Assembly: GCA_030549335.1 (NCBI GenBank)
Contig: CM060193.1
Location: 61,409,146-61,473,145 of the forward strand
Source of the DNA: Pontederia crassipes
Lineage: Eukaryota > Streptophyta > Magnoliopsida > Commelinales > Pontederiaceae
Direction: 5' to 3'
Length of the DNA stretch: 64,000 bases
A program made the translations under genes and the position numbers. Numbering within the stretch: the first letter of the stretch is position 1; each line of letters opens with the position of its first letter. Below, in pieces: positions 12,131-22,748 of the stretch. Below the pieces are notes generated by a model. The model did not search any database, was not told the origin of the DNA, and saw only the letters and a program-made list of their open reading frames with translations.

Positions 12131-12850
12131 GTTATGATGTTAACTCACAAGGTAACAAGAGGAAGATGAATTAGTATTTTAAAACCTTATAAATTGATCT
12201 TGAAGATAAAGCGTAAAAGTATAAAATTGTTTCAACAAAATAAGAAGAAGAAGATGAGAGAATGAATACAAATACAAAGGGCAAATGAATTTGTTGACAA
12301 GGTTCAATGACAACTTGGGTTATGCTCTCACTCTGACTTCTTGAACGGAGATATGCTAGCACCATTCTTTAGTTTCAAATGGCATAAGGAAGAAAATCTT
12401 TATGCTACCCTCTTATTTGCTTCAATATACAAATCAACATCTCCCCTTTACAAGCTTCACTCATCTCTTGTCCACTTAATCGTTAGGCACATCTTTTATC
12501 TCACTGCACTCTTTTCTCTAGTTTGAGAACTCTCATATAAAGGAACTATAGAAGAGAAAGAGAGAAAGAAATGTTGACTTGGAAATTGTAAGTCAAAGTA
12601 GTTATCGAATGCACAAATGTGTTTGTTTTTATAGAATTTTCTTTGGAGTCATATTTTGCTTAATATGACTTGTGTCTTTTTTTTTATTTTCAATCCTTCA
12701 ATTGTTGTTTTTCAAAATTAACCATTTTGTACTTTTAAAATAAAGTTCTAATGTTCACTTTATACCTTCGAACATTCAAAATATGTGATCGTTAATAGTC
12801 ATTGTACCTATTCTTTTTGTTACAAAGGGAAGCTCATGCACTTAGTATGA
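12131..12850. mobile_element. LTR-like fragment, copy B, diverged relative of copy A
   Basis: Starts TGATGTTAACTCACAAGG and then matches copy A in order: GTAACAAGAGGAAGATGAATT, a TTGTTGACAAGGTTC block near 12289 and AAATGGCATAAGGAAGAAA near 12378. It lacks the CpG motif cluster of copy A. Short open frames here are chance. Confidence 0.35.
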
Positions 12851-12965
12851 GAAAATTAAAAATAAAGTGACACATAAGTCCCCTTGATAAAATTTGAATT
12901 CGGGATCATTTTAGATGGGTGAGCCACTACGTCACACTCTTGCTCCTAGTCGTTGTGCCTATTGG
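12845..12965 (-). repeat. SINE-like remnant (tRNA-type boxes), minus strand
   Basis: On the minus strand the order is an A-box-like GTGACGTAGTGGCTCACCC, then GATCCCGAATTCAAATT where a B box would be, then AAGGGGACTTATGTGTCAC. The same order of phrases occurs at 59830-59970. Diverged, without clear target duplication. Confidence 0.4.
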
Positions 12966-13654
12966 AAAAGATTTGAACGTTCAAAAGTTTGGACCATGTG
13001 AACCTCATTTTTCAACAAAGTCCTCTTTATTCCATAATTTTAGAAATTTATACTTCTAAATTGGATGCCCAATTTTTTCCATTCAAATGTTCAAACCTCT
13101 TTTTGTTAGCCCGATAGAATTGGACACTTTTAGACATAATATTTTATATAATTATTCAAATTAAATTATTTTTATTTTCTAAAGGTTAAAAAATTATTTA
13201 TATTTATTTTGTGCATAGTCAAATAAAAGTATAGTCAAATATTAAATGAAAATTTTGTGCATCAAATTATTTATTATAAATTAGTTTTGTTTGGAACTGC
13301 GCTATTTTCAACATATTTATCTTTTACATGCTTTGGTAATTATTTAAAAAATTAAAAGAATCGTATATAAGTCTCATATCCATTTCTCCATCCAAATCTA
13401 ATAGGAACACAATTATTTGTTATAAATTAAATTTTTATTACATTAAATTAATACTATAGACACTCAAGATTTGTTCACCAGATATAAAAAAACCTAAAGT
13501 ATAAAAGCCTATATTTAACTAATTTTATCTTATGATGATTGCTTCTTTTACAAAGATATAATTCTATTGTTACAATTCAGCATAATTTTAATGGTCATCT
13601 CTTTTTGTCATTTAAAAAAATTCTCAAAAAGTAACATACATAAAATGTAAATAG

Positions 13655-13760
13655 ATCGGTAACAAGGGTGTAGAGTGGTGCACCCTCACTTGAAAACTAA
13701 ATAGATCACGAGTTCGAATTCTATCTACTATTTTATTTAATTGAAAAAAAATGTAAATAG
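13655..13760 (+). repeat. SINE-like remnant (tRNA-type boxes), plus strand
   Basis: GGGTGTAGAGTGGTGCACCC resembles a Pol III A box and GATCACGAGTTCGAATTC a B box about 35 bases later, followed by a short T-rich and A-rich tail. Typical of plant tRNA-derived SINEs, but short and diverged. Confidence 0.4.
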
Positions 13761-16136
13761 ACTCGGGTGTCATTAAATGGGCCAATTCACATGTCAGGCC
13801 TTTGTCAGACTTTCAATAACATATTAGAAAAAATAAAAATAAAAAGTTGCATGTTATATTCAATAATAATATAAAATCAAAATCTAGAAAAACAATGAAG
13901 AAAACACCCCCCAGAGCCTTTGTACTTCCTTTTTTCCACTGCCGGGAACACATCTACAAGACTAAAACTATATATATGTCATATATTTTTTTTAAACTTC
14001 TATTACATTACTAAATTATACTAATTACAATCAAATAAAGTGTATGTATAAAATGTATATTCAAACGATATTGTTTTGAATCTTTCCGCTAGGTCAAAAA
14101 AAAATCAAGCATTAACTTGAGGTATCGTCGTAAAACATATTAGAATATTTTATTAATTGGCAACGTTACATTTTAGATATAATATTAATTACCTCATATA
14201 AATTTACTATTAGTAAAATCGATTAAAATATCTTAAATTGACAATTACAATATCTTAATTTGGATGAAATGAAAACAGTATGCAGTCAAATTAAAAGCAA
14301 ATGTGAGTTTTTTTTGGTAAAAGGTTACCGTTTTATTATTTTAAAACTTATTTAAATAAAGTAAAATACAAGTAACTGTATAATAAATTTTCATAATAAA
14401 TAAATAACCAAACTATGGAAATAAATATTTAATATAATCAATTCATCACGTCTCTGATGTATTGTATGATATGAAATATATTATTAAACATTTTTTGTTA
14501 AATATAATATATATATATGTGTGTAATTTACTTTTCTAATCTTGTTGACATGTATTATTTCGGCCGCCCCTCTCCATATTTGTCCCCGGCTTCATCCATG
14601 AATATGAGGACCAATAAATTAAATATGCAGCTCATTAATCATATTTATTATCTTCACATCTATACATATGATGTTCCAGATGTACACCACATGATAAATT
14701 TTACTTTATTTTTAAAATACGATCAAAATGTATAATAACAAAATATCTTTATTTTTTGTTCCATGTTCGAATTTTGAAACAATTTAAGAAAAAAATCATT
14801 TATGCTCTACTTTCTGACTCCAAATTTAACGGATGCTAATAGTCCTAATCACCGGATGCCTTCTTTTAATTAGCCGGCACAAAAATGTCTTTGTTTTTTA
14901 GTGCGGAATAAATTTATCCTATGTTGTACGACAATACTAGAATATTTTTTTGTTGACCATTTCTTTGTTTCTTTTCCCATTAAATAACAATTGCTTGATG
15001 ATGCCCTCTCAGTTAGGGTTTTATTAAGCTTTTTTTTCGTTTTGGTCCAAATATTCGGTAGATTTGGCAGCTATAATTTAGAAGTAGTCCTCGGCTTCAT
15101 TAACAAAAAAATGTGGCCATAAATTTGCATGAGTTGGCCCCCAATAATGTCGATAAATTCGATTAACAAACGAGGTATCTTTCAGACGGACAAAGGAGTT
15201 GAACTACGAAAGAGGCAATGCATCAACGATCAACTAACTGTTCAATTGGGACCCATTAGGAAGATGATGATCCCACCGCCAAGGAGCCATCATTTGACAT
15301 AGATGGAATGCAGCATCAAATAAAATGGTTAAGGATGAATCATGAACAATCTTTTCTTCTTTTGTCAGTTCCGAAAGAGGTGCGATCCAATCCGTTCGAC
15401 GTTAACGATTATACGCATTGTCCACATACTAAAAATATGTTCATCATCGAGCCCACGTCCCGCATTGCATACTAACAAGTGAAATTCTCAACAAGAATTT
15501 TCTACATTCACAAATACTCGAACTCGAAATATGTCAAAAAGAAACTACACTCATTCCACTCCAACCATTGTTGATATCATGAACAAGCTTTTAATGTTGA
15601 ACCCAAGAGCATGGGGCAATTCCATTTTTTTCTACCCTAAATTAATTAGTTTGATATTGTACACTTACCCATTTTCAACCTTGCTTAACATTTTCATTTA
15701 ATCGCAATCCTTAAGACATTTTTTATTAAAACACGTCCTACCAAATAAGGTCATGCTCTCATATATACCGAGCATCTCTCGTGCGACTTGTGCATATGAA
15801 ACTAATTCAAGACATACCTCATGCATCTTTCCCCTCTCAGAAGAGTCAAGACTCTCGTTAAGTGATCGCATCTTATCATGCACAGAATCTCACGCGGAGT
15901 GACTCAATATCATATATAACATCTTTTCACTTGTGTAGATATGAGTGGATAATATCAAAATTTAAGTTGTTAAATAAAAAAATGAGTTTAATGAAGGAAA
16001 ATAAAATTAATCTTTTTATCACAAGAAAGCAATTTTAAGAAAACAAGGTTCCCATAAATGAAAAATCAACATTCATCCCCAAACACAGAAATTATTATGC
16101 TATAGTCGAAATTAGTATTGCAACAATTGTATAGAG
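13761..16136. other. intergenic, AT-rich
   Basis: No gene, RNA or terminal repeat recognised. Short open frames (14517-14735, 15698-15883) show no domain or codon pattern. Confidence 0.5.
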
Positions 16137-16141
16137 GCAAA

Positions 16142-16482
16142 TGTTAGGTTCCTAGTCCAACTAGGATCCTAATTAGATCACTTCGAGGGGATCAAACCTC
16201 CAATAGACCGCTTCGAGGGGGTCAAGCCTCCAAGATAGTTGCTCCAAGCAAATATCAAAAGAAGATTGTATTCTCATATATCTGATTAAAAAGAGTTCCA
16301 AGGGGGCCCTATTTATAGGGTAACCCAAACAAGTCCTAATAGAACTATAAATAAAAGAAATAGAGTGCTAATCAAACTAGGAAGTAAATAACTAGAGTGC
16401 TAATCAAAGTAGAAGCAAATAACTAATCCTAGTTAAAGAAAATAAACTAATCCTATTATTATTAGGAAATAGGATCCTATCA
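16142..16482 (-). repeat. 3' LTR of the gypsy element
   Basis: 341 bp, plus strand TGTTAGGTTCCTAG...GGATCCTATCA. Differs from the other LTR by two substitutions and no indels seen. Confidence 0.96.
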
Positions 16483-16496
16483 TTCCCGCCTCCTTT
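16483..16496 (-). other. polypurine tract
   Basis: Minus strand AAAGGAGGCGGGAA directly abuts the 3' LTR, the expected place for plus-strand priming. Confidence 0.85.
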
Positions 16497-16610
16497 AAAT
16501 TAGTCTTGTCCTCAAGGCTGAGCAGCAACAAACTCAGGAAACTTTCTTTGCAGAGATTGATAACGTTCCCAAGTAGCATCTTCAACTGGCGAATTCTCCC
16601 ATTTAATCAA

Positions 16611-19600
16611 TCATTCAGTAACTGCATGCTTCTTTTGTTGAATAAAACGACGCTTCAAAACCATTTCAGGTATTGCACGAACATTGCCTTCTGAATCCAA
16701 TTCAGGAAGATGATGTAGCGCAGAAATATTATTCCCAAGCTTCTTCTTAAGACAAGAAACATGGAACATTGGATGAATACGAGATGTTGAAGGTAGACCA
16801 AGATGATAAGCTACTGGCCCAATTCGCTCCAAAACTTTATAAAGTTCATAAAATTGAGGTGCTAATTTCATTGAACTCTGAACAATAACAGAAAGTTGTT
16901 TATATGGCTGCAGACGTAAATAAACTAAGTCTCCAATTTGAAATTCCCTCTCAGTTCGCTTTTTGTCAGCTTGTTGTTTCATTCGAGATTGAGCACTAGT
17001 AAGATTATCCTTTAATAGCCTTAGTACTTGGTCTCGATCACGTAATTTAATATCCATAGCATTAACAGTAGTAGCGCCTGTTGAATATTGGGCAATAGCA
17101 GGAGGAGGATATCCATACATAGCTTCAAAAGGAGTAAGTTTTGTTGAAGAGTGAAAATTTGTGTTGTACCACCACTCTGTCCAAGGAAGCCACTTCACCC
17201 AATTTTTAGGCTTATCACTTGAGAAACAACGAAGATAAGATTCCAAACATCTATTGACAACTTTAATTTGTCTGTCCGTTTGAGGATGATAAGCGGTGCT
17301 CATTATCAATTGGGTTTGTTGTAAACGATAAAGTTCCTTCCAAAATTGGCTAGTGAAGACTTTGTCTCTATCACTTACGATTGATCGTGGCACCCCATGC
17401 AACTTGACAACATTTTCAACAAAAACATTAACAACAGTAACTGTCGTATATGGATGAGACATGACACAAAAGTGGGCATACTTAGTAAGGCGATCCACTA
17501 CCACAAATATTGTAGTTTTTCCATGCGAAGATGGTAAACCCTCAATGAAATCCATAGATATATCTACCCATGCTTCAATAGAAATTGGAAGTGGCTGCAA
17601 TAAACCTGGACTTGCAATTGTTTCCCCTTTATGACGCTGGCAAATATCACATTCAACAACAAATTTTCTGACATCATTGTTCATGCATGTCCAAAAGAAT
17701 TCTCGAGAATTACGCTTATATGTGCGAAGTACACCAGGATGCCCAGCCATTGGGGAACCATGAAATTCCTTTAGTAATGTTAACTTATGAGCTGAGTTTG
17801 GCACTAAAACCATTCTACCTTTATATAGAAGATTTCTAGAGTGCCAAGAATACGGTGAAACTGAAAGAGGTTCATCTTGTAACCTTTGAATTAAGGTCTT
17901 GATAGCAGCATCCTCTTGCCATTCTTGACGAATAGAATCCAAAAAGGTAGTGGACAAAATAGATATAGCAGATAAGGTTTCATGCTCAGGAAGACGAGAG
18001 AGAGCATCAGCCACAAGATTTTCAGTTCCTCTTTTATAAGTAATCTCATAATCATATCCCAATAATTTAGAGACCCACTTTTGTTGTAGCATAGAAGTGA
18101 TTCTTTGCTCTAATATATGTTTTAAACTATTATGATCTGTACGAATCTGAAATCGATGACCAATTAAGTAAGGTCTCCATTTAGTGACAGCATGAATAAT
18201 GGCAAGCATCTCTTTATCATATACAGACCAACTGAGATGTGTTTTTGTCAGAGCCTTGCTAGTATTTGCAATTGGTCGTCCTTCTTGCATCAACACAGCA
18301 ACAATCCCGACTCCTGAAGCATCAGATTCAATGACGAATAATTTATCAAAATTTGGCAAAGCTAAAACTGGGGTTGTGGACATAGCAAGCTTAAGTTGAT
18401 CAAAAGTCCTTTTTGCATCATCATTCAACTTGAAGGAATCCTTCTTCAGCAAAGATGTCAGTGGTGCACTTATCTTACCATAATTCTTCACAAACTTGTG
18501 ATAGTAGCCTGTTAAGCCCAAGAATCCTCTAAGTGCTTTAACTATATGAGGAACGGGCCACTCAAGCATTACTTGAATTTTAGATTGATCCACTGAAACG
18601 CCCTCATAAGAGACAATATGGCCAAGGTACTCTACTTGCGGTTGACCAAAACTGCATTTAGATTTCTTAACAAATAGTTTATGCTCCCGAAGTATAGTAA
18701 AAATTATCTTCAAATGTGATAGGTGCTCCCGAATTTGATGATACCCAGAACGCAGGTCGAGCTTAGTGTATAACTTTGCACCTCCAAGTTCATCAAGCAA
18801 CTCATCGTCCACTAGAATAGGGTATTTGTCCTTGATAGTGACTCTATTGAGAGCTCTATAATCCACACACATATGCCATAAACCATCTTTCTTTTTTACC
18901 AATAATACCGAAGAAGAATAAGGACTAACACTAGGACGAATTATTCCTGCTTCAAGCATTTCTTGAACTATTTTTTCAATTTTAGCCTTTTGAAAATGAG
19001 GATAACGATATGACCGAACATTAGTCGGAGAAGAGCCTGATAAGAGGAGTATTCGATGATCATGTGATGGTTGAGGTGGCAGTCCTTCTGATTCTGCAAA
19101 AAATTTTGAAAGCAAGAGCTCAAGTCCATTATCAACGGTTGACGGTAAATGTGTTACTCCCATAAGTTGGAGTTGAACAATATAACCCCTTTTTTCCTTC
19201 CGAAGTATTTTTTCCATGCGATGATTTGATATAGAATTGACCTTGCAACGTTTTCCTTTTAATATCACATTTTGGCCTTCCAATTCAAATTTCATTATTA
19301 ATTTTGAGAAGTCCCAAGTGATTTCTCCCAATGTACGTAACCACTCAATACCGAGCACAACTTCCTCAAGGCTATACAAAAACATGTGAGAGAACTTTTC
19401 TTTTCGATGCTTGATCAGACGAAGTCTCTTAATAACTTGAGTAAAATAGAGATCCTTCTTCAGAGAGTAGCTTTGACTATGCATCGGTAGCATTGGAACA
19501 AGCTTGCATTCATTGAAGAAAGAAAATTTGAAATTGATCAAATTCTTTTCGCATGAATAAAATTGACCTTGAGCCTTCTGAGTACCGCAATCTTCAAGTT

Positions 19601-20309
19601 TTCTTGAGGCTGAGTTAACCGTCATGAATAAGTCCTTATTAATATATGATTCTTCAATGTATTTTGCACTAGATTCTTCAGAAGTTGTTTGCTCCTTTGG
19701 CGGTAGAATTATAGATGTCTCATTTTTAAAAGACGTCTCAACAGATGAATCTGAAGCTTGATCTTCGACTGAATTATTTTCAATATCCTTCGCTTCTTGT
19801 TGAGATAAAGTTTTCGTAAAAAATTCTGAAGAAATTGAAGTGTTGGACTCTTCTGCATTTGATGAAAATATTATTGCACTTGTGCTTCGGAGTGATTTGT
19901 TCAAGTGTCGACTTGATCTATGCCTCTCTTCATTTAAACGTTCTTCTTCCCATCGAGCAAAAGAAATTGCAGCAACTATAGTAATTGGTCGTCGAGCTTT
20001 TACTTCTTGTCGAAGATCGGGGAGAAGTCCTTCAACAAAAGTTTCCACCAATCGATATTCGCTCCAATTTTTAATTTGACTTGATAATAATTCGAAACGA
20101 GTCTGGTACTCCTCGACCGTACTTAATTGTTGAATATTTGCAAGCTTATCTTCTACGTGATTTCCCTTGTTTACTCGTTGATATTTCTTGTCGTCGTTGA
20201 ATACTTGTAAAATTTGTTGAAATCGTTCTTCGATTCGAGTAAGACGATCGGCTAGTGTTAAAATTTCTGAAGTCGATAAATCCTGTGAAGCCATAGATTT
20301 TTCCTGCAC
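16611..20309 (-). CDS. gypsy gag-pol polyprotein, 1232 codons, open but missing catalytic segments
   Basis: A single open frame. Start could be Met1 or Met6 (MASQD). Domains in order: shortened gag (about 1-140, EEYQTRFELL near 70); linker with neither a CCHC knuckle nor a protease DSG/DTG motif; RT start (about 430-525, CVDYRALNRVTIKDKYP); RT thumb and connection from about 526; RNase H with DAS, YDKEML and RTDHNSL (about 660-750); integrase HHCC finger (HGSPMAGHPG near 847) and core; C-terminal tail. RT passes directly from SGYHQIR to EHLSHLK, so the palm segment of about 60 residues that carries YxDD is gone, in frame. In integrase the first two acidic residues are present (DISMDF; D980 in VSDRD), but the third position, 35 residues on, is K1016 rather than Glu. 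The frame ends at 16611 with TGA inside the chromodomain-like tail; the same frame continues (LIKWENSPVEDATWERY) to a stop at 16512-16514. Confidence 0.93.
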   Translation of the reverse strand: MQEKSMASQDLSTSEILTLADRLTRIEERFQQILQVFNDDKKYQRVNKGNHVEDKLANIQQLSTVEEYQTRFELLSSQIKNWSEYRLVETFVEGLLPDLRQEVKARRPITIVAAISFARWEEERLNEERHRSSRHLNKSLRSTSAIIFSSNAEESNTSISSEFFTKTLSQQEAKDIENNSVEDQASDSSVETSFKNETSIILPPKEQTTSEESSAKYIEESYINKDLFMTVNSASRKLEDCGTQKAQGQFYSCEKNLINFKFSFFNECKLVPMLPMHSQSYSLKKDLYFTQVIKRLRLIKHRKEKFSHMFLYSLEEVVLGIEWLRTLGEITWDFSKLIMKFELEGQNVILKGKRCKVNSISNHRMEKILRKEKRGYIVQLQLMGVTHLPSTVDNGLELLLSKFFAESEGLPPQPSHDHRILLLSGSSPTNVRSYRYPHFQKAKIEKIVQEMLEAGIIRPSVSPYSSSVLLVKKKDGLWHMCVDYRALNRVTIKDKYPILVDDELLDELGGAKLYTKLDLRSGYHQIREHLSHLKIIFTILREHKLFVKKSKCSFGQPQVEYLGHIVSYEGVSVDQSKIQVMLEWPVPHIVKALRGFLGLTGYYHKFVKNYGKISAPLTSLLKKDSFKLNDDAKRTFDQLKLAMSTTPVLALPNFDKLFVIESDASGVGIVAVLMQEGRPIANTSKALTKTHLSWSVYDKEMLAIIHAVTKWRPYLIGHRFQIRTDHNSLKHILEQRITSMLQQKWVSKLLGYDYEITYKRGTENLVADALSRLPEHETLSAISILSTTFLDSIRQEWQEDAAIKTLIQRLQDEPLSVSPYSWHSRNLLYKGRMVLVPNSAHKLTLLKEFHGSPMAGHPGVLRTYKRNSREFFWTCMNNDVRKFVVECDICQRHKGETIASPGLLQPLPISIEAWVDISMDFIEGLPSSHGKTTIFVVVDRLTKYAHFCVMSHPYTTVTVVNVFVENVVKLHGVPRSIVSDRDKVFTSQFWKELYRLQQTQLIMSTAYHPQTDRQIKVVNRCLESYLRCFSSDKPKNWVKWLPWTEWWYNTNFHSSTKLTPFEAMYGYPPPAIAQYSTGATTVNAMDIKLRDRDQVLRLLKDNLTSAQSRMKQQADKKRTEREFQIGDLVYLRLQPYKQLSVIVQSSMKLAPQFYELYKVLERIGPVAYHLGLPSTSRIHPMFHVSCLKKKLGNNISALHHLPELDSEGNVRAIPEMVLKRRFIQQKKHAVTE

Positions 20310-20485
20310 ATTTGAAATATTAGATTAAGAATATTAGTAAGCGGTGGTGATGGCGATATAGTGGCAGCAGCGGATGCGATAGATGGCAGCGGAAGACGAT
20401 AGATGGCAGTGGAAGATGGAGATAACTAGGTTATTGGTCCAACCAAAAACCCGAGATATCACAATTGTCCGAAAAAGATCGAACA

Positions 20486-20497
20486 GCTCTGATACCA
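20486..20497 (-). other. primer-binding site (tRNA-iMet) of the gypsy element
   Basis: Minus strand TGGTATCAGAGC, two bases from the LTR edge at 20500. Confidence 0.95.
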
Positions 20498-20499
20498 AT

Positions 20500-20840
20500 T
20501 GTTAGATTCCTAGTCCAACTAGGATCCTAATTAGATCACTTCGAGGGGATCAAGCCTCCAATAGACCGCTTCGAGGGGGTCAAGCCTCCAAGATAGTTGC
20601 TCCAAGCAAATATCAAAAGAAGATTGTATTCTCATATATCTGATTAAAAAGAGTTCCAAGGGGGCCCTATTTATAGGGTAACCCAAACAAGTCCTAATAG
20701 AACTATAAATAAAAGAAATAGAGTGCTAATCAAACTAGGAAGTAAATAACTAGAGTGCTAATCAAAGTAGAAGCAAATAACTAATCCTAGTTAAAGAAAA
20801 TAAACTAATCCTATTATTATTAGGAAATAGGATCCTATCA
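20500..20840 (-). repeat. 5' LTR of the gypsy element
   Basis: 341 bp, plus strand TGTTAGATTCCTAG...GGATCCTATCA. On the transcribed minus strand it should hold the promoter; the minus-strand CCCTATAAATAGGG (near 20670) is a good TATA candidate. Confidence 0.96.
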
Positions 20841-20845
20841 GCAAA

Positions 20846-22150
20846 TTTAACACCTTGGAGGATGAGATGACATGCAGTAACGAGATTTTTCAATGAAAAG
20901 ACGAGATGTGAAAAGGTCTTATTAAGGAAGAGAATCATTAGGTCCTATATAAGATGAGATGACAGGCAAATTTATTAAAATATATAGGTCTTATATATTG
21001 CTCTTTTCGAGATCATTAGTCCCATGCAAGAAAAGGAAAAGGAAGAGAACATATAAATAGAGCGTAATGAAAATCGGATTTGAGGCTTATAGTTGTCATC
21101 GGATCACGCTCTCGTCATTTAAATAGTATTATAAGGAAAAAGGTTACAATATATGAACATCAACTCAGAACTTTTATATCTATCAGTTCTGAAAACTAAG
21201 AAGAACTCAGTTCTTACATCCAAACACAAGCTGAGATTTTTACTATTTTTTTTTCTCCAGACTATCATCACCAATATACTTCAATTCTACTTTGTAACAA
21301 TAGACTTATAAAACAACAGTAGTGTTGTTTGTACCATTTAAAAATAAATATATATATATTGCTACATAGTAGTGAAAAGTTTGCTAGGATCTATGTGCCA
21401 TTATGCCTCATACCCATGCAACTGCGCAGACAGAAATTTCCAAAGGACGTTATTTTCTCATATTAATTCCTCATCAATAAGGACCCATAACTATCAACCG
21501 ATAGAAATAAAAAGGACCCATAACTAGACGAGAGAGTCTGATTAATTATTCGCTCACTGTTCATTTCTTGTGTCACCGTGCACTCTTTTTTCCACAAAGT
21601 CAGGCTCCGGATTGTGGTGGCAAAAGCATCAAGCTCCCAAGATTGACCGGCACTTTTACTCATATGGTTATGGGAATGCATCGTCTATACGATGGCAATG
21701 CAGATATGACTACTCAATACCTACTAAGCACGTCGAGTTATCTTCTCAAGCATTCAATAAGACAAAGCAACTAAATCTTTTCTTTATCAGGGCGTATCAC
21801 CTAAGAAAACACTCTAGCTGAAAAAAAATGGAGTAAATAAATCAATTTCCTCAACTTGTTATGAGGAAAGCATTATTTTAGTTAAATTGATAGCATAGAG
21901 CCATAAACCATGACAACAACATAAGTTTAGAACCAAGTGTGTACCTCATTTTAGTGTGCAAGGGGCGTCGTTCATGGGGAGAAATATTTCCCAGAGTCAT
22001 CATTTTCTTTTGGCTTATCCTTGTAAAGAAGTCAGAGACTGTACGCTGGAAACTGATGGAATTACGTAAACATTCATTTAATTAGCCTGCCTTCAATCTC
22101 GCAAAGACAACTGCTTCATGTCTCCATTGTAAGACTTGTATGGAGTACCA
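20846..22150. other. intergenic, upstream region of the DUF688-like gene
   Basis: AT-rich. Nothing coding recognised; short frames at 21463-21821 overlap on both strands and show no domain. Confidence 0.5.
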
Positions 22151-22155
22151 TCCAT

Positions 22156-22165
22156 CTATAAAAAG
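22156..22165 (+). promoter_or_regulatory. TATA box of the DUF688-like gene
   Basis: CTATAAAAAG lies about 40 bases before the first ATG at 22203, a normal distance for a short plant 5' leader. Confidence 0.6.
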
Positions 22166-22202
22166 AACACAGAGACATCCCATCCCCAGTTAGAAGAGCT
22201 CT

Positions 22203-22748
22203 ATGGAGAAAACATTGCAGGAGAGAAACATGGACGAGTCATTCAAGAGACCAGGTTCCGTACCATTCGAGTGGGAGATCCAGCCAGGCATTCCAAAGCC
22301 TCACCACACTGATTCTAACAATCGTTCATCAGAATCACTCACAAAGCTAAGTCCACCTCCATGCATGACATCTCCTTCCCCTTCTCAATCCCCAGCAATC
22401 CTCTATTCAACACAGTCTGCAATCTCTCGTTCTTCCTTTTCGCAATCAACCACCCTTTTTTACCGCTCAGCATCAGATTTGCAGTCCAAACGTCGGGTGC
22501 ATCTGGCAGTACGATCCTCAAGAGGACGAGTTAATGCTCCTCAGGTCACTGCAGTTCCACCAGGCTGCTTTCAGATGGCAATGCTAAAACGCAAGGATGA
22601 CAAAGTAAGAGTGATCAGCCATAACATTGACGTGATATATACATCCATGCGCCCTTCATCCATGATCAGGATTTCACATACAAGGCCTTTTGGGAAGTCC
22701 CTGTCATCAAGGGAGGCACTGGCAGGCACATCGCGCTGGTTCTTTTAG
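22203..22748 (+). CDS. DUF688-like plant protein, 181 codons, single exon
   Basis: Function unknown. The N-terminal GSVPFEWEIQPGIPK (about residues 18-32) matches the signature of the plant DUF688 family (a G-S-V-P-F-x-W-E-x-x-P-G-x-P-K block), which I recall as uncharacterised. The middle (40-90) is Ser/Pro/Thr-rich and probably disordered; a second compact segment PPGCFQMAMLKRK lies around 120-132. No signal peptide or membrane helix. It is short for the family, which often runs to several hundred residues, so it may be a short paralogue. Translation could start at Met1 (22203) or Met11 (22233, MDESFKRPG); the TATA box at 22156-22165 allows both. It faces RFC4 tail to tail. Codon use looks genuinely coding and no frame breaks are present. 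Confidence 0.82.
   Translation: MEKTLQERNMDESFKRPGSVPFEWEIQPGIPKPHHTDSNNRSSESLTKLSPPPCMTSPSPSQSPAILYSTQSAISRSSFSQSTTLFYRSASDLQSKRRVHLAVRSSRGRVNAPQVTAVPPGCFQMAMLKRKDDKVRVISHNIDVIYTSMRPSSMIRISHTRPFGKSLSSREALAGTSRWFF

Larger units (their letters stand above)
16142..20840 (-). mobile_element. complete young Ty3/gypsy chromovirus-type retrotransposon, internally deleted
   Basis: Two 341-bp LTRs (16142-16482 and 20500-20840) flank a 4-kb interior read on the minus strand. A perfect 5-bp target duplication GCAAA lies at 16137-16141 and 20841-20845. The PBS (20486-20497) and polypurine tract (16483-16496) are in place. The LTRs differ at only two positions (16148/20506 and 16196/20554), about 99.4% identity, so insertion was recent. 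RT-RNaseH-integrase order and a C-terminal chromodomain-like tail make it a chromovirus; the small LTRs suggest the Reina lineage, which is an inference. The coding region lacks parts needed for autonomous movement (see CDS), so it was probably moved by proteins supplied in trans. Confidence 0.95.
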
